Part shown: positions 1-8,881 of the stretch, piece by piece
Numbering within the stretch: the first letter of the stretch is position 1
Layout of the letters: every line of letters begins with the position of its first letter
Assembly: GCA_040389065.1 (NCBI GenBank)
Contig: JAZKAR010000004.1
Span: 62,001 to 126,000 of the forward strand
Length of the DNA: 64,000 nucleotides
Reading direction: 5' to 3'
Origin: JAZKAR01 sp040389065
Lineage (GTDB): Bacteria > Pseudomonadota > Gammaproteobacteria > Burkholderiales > Casimicrobiaceae
Notes under the pieces: model-generated
What the model was told of the DNA's origin: nothing
Databases searched by the model: none
Seen by the model: the letters and a program-made list of their open reading frames with translations, nothing else
Position numbers and translations under genes: made by a program

Positions 1-48
1 TTGTTTATCTGCGTGCTTATCTGCTTTTTGGGATGAAAGAGATGCCAT
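1..48 (-). CDS. N-terminus of an unidentified protein, cut by window edge
   Basis: An ATG at 48 (reverse strand) opens a frame that stays open for 16 codons to the window edge (M A S L S S Q K A D K H A D K Q). An AAAGG ribosome-binding site lies about 8 bases before the ATG. The peptide is Lys/Asp/His rich and hydrophilic, and too short to identify. Confidence 0.4.
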   Translation of the reverse strand, partial: MASLSSQKADKHADKQ

Positions 49-269
49 GATTATAACCTTTCAAGTGTCAGTTAAAAATACTAGAAGTTACGCCGTTAGA
101 TTTTCTCAGCCTGCTTCTAAATATATCATTACCTAATTTTTACACGCTATCATGTGCGTTAATTCACACGTTAATATTAATAGCACAATTGTACAGATGA
201 AATGCGTTTATTGATTGGCATAACACATGCATATTAATAATGTCTCTTCAATGCATACTAACACGCGTG

Positions 270-1337
270 TTACAAACCTTTTTTAGGCTCAGCTAAACGC
301 AATACCATTTTATATACAGCCTTTAACTGAGGAGCCTGGCGTGTATAATAATCTGGATTAGGAGTATTGGGGGAAGAATATCCCCAAAAATCCCAACATC
401 CTTGAGGATTCAACGGTACCGTAAAAGAAGGCTCTACTTGCGGATATAATATAATCAAATCGTTGGCTTCTGCCATTTCATTATAGCCAGTATGATTATA
501 GTATTTATCCCCGATAACTTTTGCACCTTGCAAACATCCATGAAATACTACGTGTACCGGGCAGCTTTTATCTTGCGTGCACGATTTGGGTATGTAAGCA
601 TAAGCAGTATCGCTCATGCTGGTAGTAGGGGAATCAATAAATTCTTTTTGATCAAAAGCGATAACAGTATTGCTTAATGTTTCTGCTGGAGATTTTAAAT
701 GGCGATAAATAAAATTTAAAATGTCATTTGATTGTTCGAAATGACAGTCATTAATAAAAGGTGATTGGGTTAAATTGCATTCACTATCATCAGTTTGCGT
801 GGTAATAAAAGCGTGCCCTGAATCAACATTTTTAATATATTGAATCGATTTTGCTGGTACATCGAACGCTTTAAAAAAAGCGCTGGTTTGATCTACTACT
901 GTAGTGGCAACAACGTGATCACTTTTTCCGCTAAAAATATAAATTCTATCTTTTTTCAGATTTTCTAACGGGTCAATAACTCCTGCTTGTGCGAGCGCTT
1001 TCGTTTTATCGAGTAGAACAGGCGTGTTAGGCCCTACACTAGGTACAAGAGGGTTCATACAGGCGGTTGTTGCATTTACCATCAATGTATTATAAGCCCA
1101 AGATTGTGCGCATAAATATGGCCCACCAGCAACAATGCCAGCTCCAACCATAATATTTGAATAGGCAATATAAAACTGAGAGGTCATAAATGCCCCTGAA
1201 GAAAGCCCAGATACCGATGTATTTTGAAGGTTTGCGCCCACAGAGGGTAATCGATTGTTCGCTGCGTGAGGGGTGCTATATAAGCCAGAACATAAAATCG
1301 CGATGACTAGCGTATTGCGTTGGCGGTTGTTCAGCAT
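270..1337 (-). CDS. secreted PHB depolymerase-like esterase
   Basis: This is a probable exported esterase of the poly(3-hydroxybutyrate) depolymerase type, about 355 residues. The N-terminus has a signal peptide (basic start, hydrophobic VIAILCSGLY, cleavage near PHA-A). A lipase-box-like GLSSG places the nucleophile at Ser46, close to the N-terminus as in this family. Candidate triad partners are Asp140 in SGKSD and His175 in DSGHAF. A second family-like block, HVVFHGCLQG, lies in the C-terminal part and may form the oxyanion region. Two ATGs are adjacent. I chose the second because its GGAG site is 5 bases away, against 2 for the first. The natural substrate (PHA or another short-chain ester) cannot be told from sequence. 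It is monocistronic, with no PHA synthesis genes nearby. Confidence 0.8.
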   Translation of the reverse strand: MLNNRQRNTLVIAILCSGLYSTPHAANNRLPSVGANLQNTSVSGLSSGAFMTSQFYIAYSNIMVGAGIVAGGPYLCAQSWAYNTLMVNATTACMNPLVPSVGPNTPVLLDKTKALAQAGVIDPLENLKKDRIYIFSGKSDHVVATTVVDQTSAFFKAFDVPAKSIQYIKNVDSGHAFITTQTDDSECNLTQSPFINDCHFEQSNDILNFIYRHLKSPAETLSNTVIAFDQKEFIDSPTTSMSDTAYAYIPKSCTQDKSCPVHVVFHGCLQGAKVIGDKYYNHTGYNEMAEANDLIILYPQVEPSFTVPLNPQGCWDFWGYSSPNTPNPDYYTRQAPQLKAVYKMVLRLAEPKKGL

Positions 1338-1476
1338 CATTGCTCCAATAAAGCGTACTACATGTTATTGATGATTAAACTGCTTAAATGTAAATGAGAT
1401 TGCTCAAATGAGATTATTTAATGCAAGCGGTTGCATTGCCTAAAATGTAGCGCAATGCAACCCATGCTATTAGCAA

Positions 1477-3474
1477 TTATCGTGCAGCAGAAATTTCAAT
1501 ACTACGAGGAGGGAAATCAATTATTTGATCTTGTTTTTTTGGCACAAAATCGAACTGATAAACAACTGCTAACTCACGCTGCCTAACATTGGCAGACTCT
1601 TCTTTATAGCCAAAGCGCCAGTCAGCAAGTGTATACGCTGTTGTGTTATTCAGTTGTTTCAACGCTTCTGCCTGGGCGCTAGCAAAAGGTTTAACATCGA
1701 TTTCTTCGCGGGTAGTTTGGGCAGTTCGCCATGTGCGTGAAGCGGCTAAAATGCTGCCTTCGCGGCTGATAATGACATCAATTCGACCTCCACGCCCTAA
1801 AGTATCTACTGTTTGTCTGCCGATAGGCAGGTGGCGCGTAAACGTAATTTGCGTACCTTTTTCTCCTCGCACTATGTCACTGGCTTTACCTTTTTCAGGC
1901 ATGCTAGCAGTTAACAGTTTTTTTGTACGTACTGTACCCTGATCATTACTGAGCCATCCCAAACTACGTACTAGATGTAAAGCAGTTTGTTCTGGATCTT
2001 GCTGCCTGTTGGTGGTAGCGGTGGCGGTGGTAGGAGGGGTGGTGGAAGATATAGCAGAGGCTGAGGTTTCTGCATTGTCGCCTACAGCGCGTAAATGTAT
2101 AGCTCCGCTTTCTGCATTACGCCGCACAACTGCCATTCCTCCTGCAAAACGCGCATCACGAAACTGCTCAACGCGATTAACCATTGCAATATTTTTCTTA
2201 AACTCTATAGGGTCACCGGGGGGGGATAGCCGAACACGGAAAACTTTAAGCGGTATAAGATCAATTTTCCATTTCAATGGTGCAGGTTTTGTTTGTGTAC
2301 CTGAAGCATAAATAATATGCAGATGTGAATTACCTGAGCTATTGCGCGCATTCGTAAAGGTTTCATCGTATAAGGGGGTTTTTGTAATATCTGAGCCGCC
2401 TCGTGTAATACATAAAGGCTTTACGGTATCGCTGCCTAGGCCATCAATAAAAGAATCGGCAACCGAATAGCCTTTATTATTATAGTTATCCCAAATAGCG
2501 TTTACATTGCCTTCATGGCAATAGGCTAAGGTTGATACACCACATGCCATACGTAGATTTTCACTGATTGCAGGCCCCCATCGTTCAAATACATTACGCA
2601 TGGTGGCTGAATCTGCCGAACCATCAAATCCTTCGGGTGAAGAGTAATCGCAACTGCCACCGCTGCATACATTAGGCCCATGGGCAAATACTTCACACGA
2701 GCATTGCCAAAAGTAACGCAGTTGACCGCCATTATTTACATCTGATAGCAAAACGTTCGTTTGGTGACCATTATCCCCCAGGGTATTCCATGTGGTGGCG
2801 TTTCCATGCCCTGCATAAAAAAACAACATGGGTTTATCAATACCGTTGGTGGTATCGGTATCTTCGCCTGTGGCTACTTTAGATTTATCATTATAAAAAT
2901 GCGCGGTATTGGTAAGGCCGGTATGAATATGTGTTTTTGTCCAGCCACTGGGAGCAAAGTTAGCGGCTGTGTTATGGTTGCCCATATCTTTTCCGAATAA
3001 AAATTCGTTGGCAGTATCAATATGCCAGTCGGTATTGCCATGTGCCGCTTTAGCGCTATTAAGCGGAGGGTCGCAGAATACTTCAAAATCAGCGTGAGAA
3101 AATTCTTTGCCCTGTGCCCCTAAGGTTTTGACTGCTTGCCAGCCTTTTATATGAGGGCGAGCAGGGCCACCGAGCGTCCAAGTTGTGCTGATTGCAAGCG
3201 TGCCGGCTTTTGCAAAACTCAGATGCTTGATATTGGTATCGATTGCGCCATCACTACGCGTAAATTGATAATCGATGGTACCCGGCGCATCTACTGTAAT
3301 CGTGCCAGTAAATTTAATGACAGCGGGGCAATTGCCATGATAAACGGCAATATTAGGTTTAAGCGTTACATCAGTAACCGCTGCTAAAGCATGTTTGCCT
3401 AGTAATGAGAAAATAACAGCTGCAGTGAATGGAATTGTTTTTCCAGCAAGCGGTCTGCTTGAGAATCGCTTCAT
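1477..3474 (-). CDS. large secreted protein with caspase-like His/Cys motifs (DUF6345-like)
   Basis: A 665-residue protein with a signal peptide (hydrophobic core AAVIFSLLG, cleavage near ALA-A) and a good AAAGGAG site before its ATG. The central region reads FFYAGHG (His223), then FWQCSCEVFAHGP (Cys258 and Cys260) about 35 residues on. This His...Cys order at the ends of two predicted beta-strands is the pattern of clan CD (caspase/gingipain/legumain) cysteine peptidases. I believe the family is the one catalogued as DUF6345, from memory and unchecked. Residues 30-130 look like a beta-rich lead-in domain. Residues 480-500 are a Ser/Thr/Pro linker (SSTTPPTTATATT). The C-terminal 160 residues form a separate domain with no motif I know. 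It lies 139 bases downstream of the esterase gene's start on the same strand and could be co-expressed with it. Proteolytic activity is inferred, not shown. Confidence 0.7.
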   Translation of the reverse strand: MKRFSSRPLAGKTIPFTAAVIFSLLGKHALAAVTDVTLKPNIAVYHGNCPAVIKFTGTITVDAPGTIDYQFTRSDGAIDTNIKHLSFAKAGTLAISTTWTLGGPARPHIKGWQAVKTLGAQGKEFSHADFEVFCDPPLNSAKAAHGNTDWHIDTANEFLFGKDMGNHNTAANFAPSGWTKTHIHTGLTNTAHFYNDKSKVATGEDTDTTNGIDKPMLFFYAGHGNATTWNTLGDNGHQTNVLLSDVNNGGQLRYFWQCSCEVFAHGPNVCSGGSCDYSSPEGFDGSADSATMRNVFERWGPAISENLRMACGVSTLAYCHEGNVNAIWDNYNNKGYSVADSFIDGLGSDTVKPLCITRGGSDITKTPLYDETFTNARNSSGNSHLHIIYASGTQTKPAPLKWKIDLIPLKVFRVRLSPPGDPIEFKKNIAMVNRVEQFRDARFAGGMAVVRRNAESGAIHLRAVGDNAETSASAISSTTPPTTATATTNRQQDPEQTALHLVRSLGWLSNDQGTVRTKKLLTASMPEKGKASDIVRGEKGTQITFTRHLPIGRQTVDTLGRGGRIDVIISREGSILAASRTWRTAQTTREEIDVKPFASAQAEALKQLNNTTAYTLADWRFGYKEESANVRQRELAVVYQFDFVPKKQDQIIDFPPRSIEISAAR

Positions 3475-3858
3475 TGTATGTGCTCCTTTAGTTAGATTTA
3501 ATTGTGGGCACGAAAAACATCTGAACTGTTTATAATCATAATAATACGTAAGATAATGAATTATTTATAATAAGCTAAAAATTATTTAAAAAAAATAAAA
3601 TAAGAAATTACATTAAAATAGTGTATAAATAATAAGTTAACTTATCCTTTTATAGGAAAGGAATAATTATATTACCATGATATTATAGACATGCGATAAT
3701 ATTTGAATTTTAGTTATATGAGAAATATGCAACAATAAAAAATAATCAAAATTAAAAGTGATTTTTTAAAAGCAAAACATGCTTTGAAAACATTGAATAT
3801 ATTTAGAAATAGGGTAGGGAGAAGCTGAAAAAATCTCCCTACATTACGTTATAGTTTT
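3475..3858. other. AT-rich intergenic region
   Basis: These 384 bases between two reverse-strand genes contain no supportable gene. They are very A/T rich, hold the ribosome-binding site and presumably the promoter of the 1477-3474 gene at the left end, and a hairpin at 3814-3842 at the right end. Confidence 0.6.
3814..3842 (-). terminator. possible terminator after the sulfate-binding protein gene
   Basis: The perfect 9-base stem GTAGGGAGA / TCTCCCTAC has an 11-base loop and starts 16 bases after the stop of the sbp-like gene. The run following it on the reverse strand is only weakly T-rich, so termination efficiency is uncertain. Confidence 0.45.
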
Positions 3859-4905
3859 TTATTTTTGGCGATAAATTTTATCGAACTCACCACCATCATC
3901 AAAATGTTTTTTCTGAGCTTGTTTCCAATTCCCAAATAATTCATTTACTGTAAATAACGTAATAGGCTTAAATAAAGCTTCATGTTTTTTGGCAGCGATT
4001 AATGAACGAGGGCGAAAGTAATGACGTGCGATAATATCTTGCGCTGCTTCGGTATACAAAAAATCTAAATAAGCGGTAGCTTGCTTTCGAATAGCTAGTT
4101 TATCTACTACTTTATCAACTACAGCAACAGGCGATTCAGCTAAAATTGAAATGCTAGGGTACACCACATCAAATTGGTCACCGGTTTCTTTGCGCACTAG
4201 CTGCACTTCATTTTCAAATGTTACTAATACATCACCGATATTGCGCTGACTAAATGTTGTTGTCGCGCCACGCCCGCCGCTATCAAGAACAGGAACATTT
4301 TTGAAAATTTGCTCAACTAAGCTGCGTGCCTGAGCTTCAGTACCGCCTTTTTTAAGAACATAACCCCAAGCAGCTAAATATGTATAGCGACCATTACCTG
4401 CTGTTTTAGGGTTAGGAATAATTACCTGAGTACCGGGTTTTGCTAAATCATCCCAATCACGAATATGCTTAGGGTTTCCTTTTCGCACTAAGTAAACCAT
4501 TGTGGAGTAAAAAGGGGCAGCATTATTAGGAAATCGCTTTGCCCAATCATTTGCAATAAGCCCTTTATCAGCCAACATATCTATATCATTGGCTTGATTC
4601 ATGGTGACTACTGAAGCCTCTAAACCATCAGCCACAGCACGAGCTTGTTTGCTTGAACCACCATGTGATTGATTAATGGTAATGGTTTCGTTATTTTTCT
4701 TCTTCCAATCAGCGGTAAAGACAGGGTTAATATCTTTAAAAAGCTCGCGTGATACATCATAAGAAACATTGAGCAGGGTGACATCAGCCCATACTGAAGA
4801 TGCCATATTACATACTGCGACTATGGCAAATGATTGAACGAATGTTATTAATTTATGTGTATGCTGGCGCTCTGTGTTTTTATAACGTTTAAAGTGTTTT
4901 AACAT
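3859..4905 (-). CDS. sbp: periplasmic sulfate-binding protein (Sbp/CysP family)
   Basis: This is the substrate-binding component of a sulfate/thiosulfate ABC importer, 348 residues. A long N-terminal region ends in a signal peptide cleaved near SSVWA-D. The mature start DVTLLNVSYDVSRELF is typical of Sbp. Other family landmarks are INQSHGGSSKQ, NPKTAGNGRYTYLAAWGY and a C-terminal Y-FRPR block. Ser and Gly in SHGGSS are the usual sulfate-binding positions. Start: ATG with GGAG 8 bases upstream. No cysT/cysW/cysA permease or ATPase genes lie within the window, so the partner transporter must be encoded elsewhere or the protein works alone. Upstream is an unrelated coiled-coil gene. CysP (thiosulfate) and Sbp (sulfate) cannot be separated confidently by eye. 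Confidence 0.85.
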   Translation of the reverse strand: MLKHFKRYKNTERQHTHKLITFVQSFAIVAVCNMASSVWADVTLLNVSYDVSRELFKDINPVFTADWKKKNNETITINQSHGGSSKQARAVADGLEASVVTMNQANDIDMLADKGLIANDWAKRFPNNAAPFYSTMVYLVRKGNPKHIRDWDDLAKPGTQVIIPNPKTAGNGRYTYLAAWGYVLKKGGTEAQARSLVEQIFKNVPVLDSGGRGATTTFSQRNIGDVLVTFENEVQLVRKETGDQFDVVYPSISILAESPVAVVDKVVDKLAIRKQATAYLDFLYTEAAQDIIARHYFRPRSLIAAKKHEALFKPITLFTVNELFGNWKQAQKKHFDDGGEFDKIYRQK

Positions 4906-5012
4906 AAAAATGCTCCATATTAAGGTGCAACCATTCTATTCGAGATAGTGTGGGGTTGTTATAAATTTTTTATTTATCTTTATCGCATATGATTAAAATA
5001 ATGGTGAAGTAG

Positions 5013-5834
5013 TTAGCTTTCTTTTTGTATGTATTTTTTAAAATATTTAGAGTTTGTTTTTTCTTTCATCTGTTCTTTTTTAAATACCCACCAAAAAAAG
5101 AAAATCATGAACGCCATAATACTTAAAAGGGTTAAAAAAACAGATTGTAAAACAATCGCATTGATTTGCAGTTTTTCACTGTTATATACAGTAAATGTGT
5201 AAATAAAAGAAAGCACAATAAAAACGGCTAATAAAAAAATGATTTCTTTATACGATAAAATATCATAAAAGTTTTCTTCATCTTTTTTTAACAGATTTTT
5301 TTGTTCATTCAAGTTTGATTGTTTTTCTTCAATTTTTTGTTCAATTTCAGCAAGCGTATTTTCTTTTATTTTTAATTTTTCAGTTTGCTCATTCAGTTCT
5401 AATTCTTTGGTATGCAAAATAGCTTGTACATTATAAGTGTCTTCAATAATATTTCTTAAATGTAAGCCTGCAGCTTCCTTAAGAATTTTAATATTTTGCC
5501 TGATATCATTATTAATTACCGTTGCTATAAAATCTTTACCTGTTATTTTTTCACCCTCATAGCTGGTATCAATAAATGTTTTTTCTATAATAATTTTAAG
5601 TTCATCATTTATTTCATCAATATTTTTTTCAAAATCTTCTTTTCTATTATTTAAGCTATCAAACTCTTTTTTTAAGTTTTCATTTTCCTTTTTAGATAAA
5701 ATAAGTTCGCTGCCTATTTTTTTTATTTTATGGCTGCAAATAAGATAAATTAAAATGCAAGCCGTAGAGGCAATAAAAAAGCATTGTTGAAATTCTTTTA
5801 GTGTTTCCATATTTGTATTTAATGTTAAAAACAT
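5013..5834 (-). CDS. coiled-coil membrane protein, unknown function
   Basis: I do not recognise this 273-residue protein. It has one N-terminal membrane segment (about 17-33, FFIASTACILIYLIC) and a long Lys/Glu/Asn-rich coiled coil (about 35-190). Two closely spaced C-terminal membrane segments follow (about 195-215, IIFLLAVFIVLSFIY, and 227-250, VFLTLLSIMAFMIFFFWWVF), and the tail is basic. The layout suggests a structural, tethering or sensing role at the inner membrane, but nothing points to a specific one. The gene is strikingly A/T rich, with many poly-A/T runs, unlike its neighbours, which may mean transfer. The first ATG was chosen because AGGG lies 5 bases upstream. The next Met (residue 9) has no such site. 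Confidence 0.7.
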   Translation of the reverse strand: MFLTLNTNMETLKEFQQCFFIASTACILIYLICSHKIKKIGSELILSKKENENLKKEFDSLNNRKEDFEKNIDEINDELKIIIEKTFIDTSYEGEKITGKDFIATVINNDIRQNIKILKEAAGLHLRNIIEDTYNVQAILHTKELELNEQTEKLKIKENTLAEIEQKIEEKQSNLNEQKNLLKKDEENFYDILSYKEIIFLLAVFIVLSFIYTFTVYNSEKLQINAIVLQSVFLTLLSIMAFMIFFFWWVFKKEQMKEKTNSKYFKKYIQKES

Positions 5835-5962
5835 TTTTCCCTGGATAAGTGAATTTTAATAAGAAAATCTTAAATTTTTGAGTTAACGATTAATCTTATT
5901 TTGCTAGTTAAAAAACATTATAAAGTTTGAAGATACAAAGAAAAATATAGTGAGTACAAGAT

Positions 5963-5997
5963 ACCATTTAAGATATATACATATTACCTTAAATGGT
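5963..5997. terminator. hairpin with perfect 10-base stem
   Basis: ACCATTTAAG pairs perfectly with CTTAAATGGT across a 15-base loop, and a T-rich tract (positions 5998-6016) follows on the plus strand. No plus-strand gene precedes it, so it may be a terminator left from a lost gene or a regulatory hairpin. Confidence 0.35.
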
Positions 5998-6137
5998 GTT
6001 TGCCTTTATTTTTTATCCTTTCCTCTGGTGAAGAAACCTTAAATTGGTTACCAAGCATCAATCATAACGTAGGTTATTTGATAGCGTTCTCGTACTTATT
6101 TATTAGGCCCAAAAGCTTAATAGTTTAAAATTTTTAA

Positions 6138-6245
6138 AAGTAAGTAGTTGAGTTTACTCAATGTATGGTAATGCAGGTAATACATGAAATAATAGAGTAT
6201 TTCAAGTTGCCAACTTGCTAAGAGAGCTTAACTGCGTAATTTCTA
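6138..6245. repeat. dispersed inverted-end element, copy 1
   Basis: The left end AAGTAAGTAGTTGAG and the right end, read on the reverse strand, AGAAATTACGCAGTTAAG are imperfect inverted repeats. Inside it shares CAAGTTGCCAACTTGC-like sequence with copy 2. About 108 bases, no coding capacity. It belongs to the same family as 6442-6540, 17487-17584 and 51311-51426. Confidence 0.6.
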
Positions 6246-6441
6246 AGATTAATAAAGTGAATACATTAGCCTTTCTTTACACTCCGTATTAAAGAATAAT
6301 AAGGTAAAAATGGTAAATGAACCACAAAAATATAATGTATGATTTGGTAAAATCTATTATAAATTGATTTGTTTAAATAATTTAGGCAGGGTAACTGCTA
6401 TGTTCATTGGTAAGTTTTAAAGGTTAAAAGATTAGAGGGTT

Positions 6442-6540
6442 AGAAACTAAGCAGCCAGGTTCACTCAGTGCATGGTGGCAAACAATAGAAATAGTAAGGC
6501 GAGTTGCCAACAGGCCGAAAGAGCCAACTGCATAACTTCA
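6442..6540. repeat. dispersed inverted-end element, copy 2
   Basis: The left end AGAAACTAAGCAGCCAGG and the right end on the reverse strand TGAAGTTATGCAGTTGG are imperfect inverted repeats. The interior (ACTCAGTGCATGGT..., GAGTTGCCAAC) aligns with copy 1 about 300 bases to its left. It ends 41 bases before the start codon of the DUF3455 lipoprotein gene, so it lies in that gene's leader. Confidence 0.6.
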
Positions 6541-6581
6541 CATTATTTAAAAAAACTTGAGAAGCATTTTAAGGGAGTCGT

Positions 6582-7145
6582 ATGAAAAAAAGAACAATCG
6601 TGTCTATCGTTATTAGTGTTTCATTAGGGTTGCTATCAGGGTGTGCAACAGTTAAAAAAGCCCCGGCTAACGATATGTTGACTGCCATTAAAGTTCCTGA
6701 AAATCAGGTGCTAACCTTAAAATTACATGCAGTAGGCGTGCAAATTTATGAGTGCCACCCAACAAAAGCAGATGCCTCTCAATTCGAATGGGAGTTTAAA
6801 GCCCCGCGCGCTGATTTGTTTGATTATGCAGGTCGTAAAGTAGGGCGCCATTATGAGGGGCCTACCTGGGAATATGCGGATAGCAGCAAAGTAGTCGGCG
6901 AACTTAAAGTAAAACAGCCTGCTCGAAATAGTAAAGATATACCGTGGTTATTGCTTAGCGCACGTTCTACTTCAGGTAGTGGAGTGTTAGGGTTAACGAA
7001 AAGCATTCAACGCCTATATACACAAGGTGGAAATGTACCTGAGCCTCGCTGTACAGCTTCAGAGCAAGGCAAAGAAGTATCTATCGGTTATAAAGCAACC
7101 TATTATTTTTACCAAGAGCGCTCTAATCAAGTGCCGGGTGTGTAA
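6582..7145 (+). CDS. DUF3455-family lipoprotein
   Basis: A 187-residue lipoprotein. The signal peptide ends in the lipobox LLSG-C at Cys21, so it should be lipidated and membrane-anchored facing the periplasm. The body matches the DUF3455 pattern as I know it: VPENQVLTLKLHAVGVQIYEC near the start, W-F-APRADLFD, a GPTWE block, WLLLSA, and a late P-C pair. The function of the family is unknown. A strong AAGGGAG site lies 4 bases before the ATG. The dispersed element ending at 6540 lies directly upstream. The next gene (DUF1993) follows after 142 bases and could share the transcript, which would end at the hairpin at 7801. Confidence 0.78.
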   Translation: MKKRTIVSIVISVSLGLLSGCATVKKAPANDMLTAIKVPENQVLTLKLHAVGVQIYECHPTKADASQFEWEFKAPRADLFDYAGRKVGRHYEGPTWEYADSSKVVGELKVKQPARNSKDIPWLLLSARSTSGSGVLGLTKSIQRLYTQGGNVPEPRCTASEQGKEVSIGYKATYYFYQERSNQVPGV

Positions 7146-7287
7146 TTTACTATGTATAGCTATTAGATAGTGATTCACTATTTAGTACTAACGCTATTTC
7201 TTAAGGCAAGTGATCAATGAATGATTTATGATCGTTTGCTGCAACTCTCTATAATCGTATGTCACTTTTAACGTTAGGAAAAATTTC

Positions 7288-7791
7288 ATGTCTCTTTCTA
7301 TGTACGCCGCGTCTGTTCCTGTTTTTAAACAAATGTTGACCAGTTTAAACGCTATTTTGGTTAAAGCTGAAGCCCAGGCAGTTGCGAAGAAGATTGATCC
7401 TGCTGTTGTACTGCAATCACGGTTGTTTCCTGATATGTTTCCTCTTGTTCGCCAGGTACAAATTGCTGCTGATTTTGCCAAAGGTGTATCAGCACGTTTA
7501 GCCGGGGTAGAAGTACCTTCTTATGAAGATAATGAACAAAGTTTTGCTGAACTCAATGCGCGTATTCAAAAAACACTTACGTTTATTGAAAGCCTAACGG
7601 CTGGGCAAATTGATGGCAGCGAAGAGCGTGAAATCGTGACACAAGCAGGTACACCCAAAGAGAAAAGATTTACAGGACAATCGTATTTATTGACCTATGG
7701 TTTGCCTCACTTTTTCTTTCATGTGACGACTACGTATTCGATTTTGCGTCATAACGGGTTTGAAATTGGTAAGCGTGATTTTATAGGGTAG
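7288..7791 (+). CDS. DUF1993-family protein
   Basis: A 167-residue soluble protein beginning MSLSMYAASVPVFKQML, the typical opening of the DUF1993 family. Also seen are RLFPDMFPL-RQVQIA, an E-P-YEDNEQSFAEL stretch, and PHFFFHVTTTYSILRHNG near the C-terminus. This is a DinB-like four-helix-bundle family of unknown role, often encoded singly. The ATG has AGGA 9 bases upstream, and the gene is closed by a strong hairpin terminator 9 bases after the stop codon. Confidence 0.8.
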   Translation: MSLSMYAASVPVFKQMLTSLNAILVKAEAQAVAKKIDPAVVLQSRLFPDMFPLVRQVQIAADFAKGVSARLAGVEVPSYEDNEQSFAELNARIQKTLTFIESLTAGQIDGSEEREIVTQAGTPKEKRFTGQSYLLTYGLPHFFFHVTTTYSILRHNGFEIGKRDFIG

Positions 7792-7800
7792 GTGGGGGGA

Positions 7801-7831
7801 AGAGCCAAAGGTTAACCTTTGGCTCTTTTTT
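7801..7831 (+). terminator. rho-independent terminator
   Basis: A perfect palindrome, AGAGCCAAAGGTT with its complement and no unpaired loop bases (26 bases), is followed by six T. It sits 9 bases after the DUF1993 stop. Confidence 0.85.
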
Positions 7832-8032
7832 AATTTTATTTTACACATGATTTTTTGAAACTGCCGTTATGCTTGCCTTATTGCAAGTTCTGACTCTATT
7901 ATCCTATACTTTCCCTTTATTGACAGTGCAGTGCAAAATTAACAAATCCAAAACTGCAAAATTTAATCTAAATATCAATAATAAATTCTTTGTAAAAAAT
8001 AAATTTAACTAATCCTCATGAAGGATAAGACT

Positions 8033-8818
8033 ATGACAGTTTTTGTAGAAGATTTTGGTGCCTTCGGAGACGGCGTTAGAGGTGATACGGCAGCAATTGA
8101 ATTAGCTATTGATGCAGCATTAAACGTGCCAATGAATCCACTAAACGCTGTTGCTTTATTATTTTTTAAGCAAAAAGATAATCTTATTTTTCTAGGCTCA
8201 ACATTTTCCTTTCGAGAGTCCTCTTATTTTCTTACCGCAGAGCATTGCCTAACAAACAAATCTGAAAAAGATATTGTAGTAGTAAGTCCTACAGATAATA
8301 TTGTTAGATCAGTCTTAAAGATAATCAGGCACCCGAGTGCAGATATCGCACTCTTATTAGTAGATGTTCCAAGCAATAACCAGGTTGAGTCGTTTTGGGA
8401 TTGTGTAGGTAATTATAGTCTTGGAGAAGAATACGTGGCATTTGGTTATCCTGAAGATTCCATTGGACCTAATGAGGGAAAGCCAACACCAAGATTATTC
8501 AAAGGATATTATCAAAGGTTTATGGATCATAATAGTCATATGGGATATAGCTATTACGCTGGCGAGCTTAATATTCCTTGTCCTGGCGGACTTAGTGGAG
8601 GGCCAATCTTTCGCCCAAGAGCACCAATGATGCTTACAGGTATTGCCACCGAGGGTATCGAAGCAGCTACGCTACTTGATTCCCAAGAAGTGATTCTACA
8701 TGATGGTAAAGTGCATCATGATCATTATCGATCAGTTGTAAATTATGGTATAAGCTTACTTCTCTACCCAATAAAATCTTGGTTGGATGAGCATGTTCCT
8801 TTAAGAAAAAGAGCCTAA
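8033..8818 (+). CDS. trypsin-like serine protease with pectate-lyase-like N-terminal stub
   Basis: A 261-residue protein with a chymotrypsin-fold triad: His71 in LTAEHC, Asp104 in SADIALL and Ser188 in GGLSGGP. The spacing suits a small S1/S1C-type peptidase. There is no clear signal peptide. The first 30 residues (VEDFGAFGDGVRGDTAAI, then ELAIDAAL) closely match the opening strand-helix of pectate-lyase-3/tailspike beta-helix proteins, whose usual form is DFGA-GDG--DDTAAI--AI. No beta-helix follows; the protease begins near residue 38. The gene therefore looks like a fusion or a remnant joined to a protease. The start was set at the second ATG (AAGGA, 7 bases upstream). An in-frame ATG at 8018 lacks a ribosome-binding site. 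The substrate is unknown. Confidence 0.72.
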   Translation: MTVFVEDFGAFGDGVRGDTAAIELAIDAALNVPMNPLNAVALLFFKQKDNLIFLGSTFSFRESSYFLTAEHCLTNKSEKDIVVVSPTDNIVRSVLKIIRHPSADIALLLVDVPSNNQVESFWDCVGNYSLGEEYVAFGYPEDSIGPNEGKPTPRLFKGYYQRFMDHNSHMGYSYYAGELNIPCPGGLSGGPIFRPRAPMMLTGIATEGIEAATLLDSQEVILHDGKVHHDHYRSVVNYGISLLLYPIKSWLDEHVPLRKRA

Positions 8819-8881
8819 AAAAGAGGATTAGGTAATATTCTTAATAAGTACCAGTTGCAAAACTGGCTCTGCTATCTTTAT

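Larger units (their letters stand above)
5835..6581. other. long intergenic region with hairpin and two repeat copies
   Basis: No gene is supportable in these 747 bases between divergent genes. They contain a hairpin at 5963-5997 and two tandem-order copies of the dispersed element (6138-6245 and 6442-6540). The rest is A/T-rich sequence that must include promoters for the flanking genes. Confidence 0.6.

Noticed and set aside
1643..2311. Two plus-strand frames of about 100 residues (1643-1942, 2009-2311)
   Set aside because: Antisense to the large secreted protein, no ribosome-binding site, composition typical of reverse-complement shadows.
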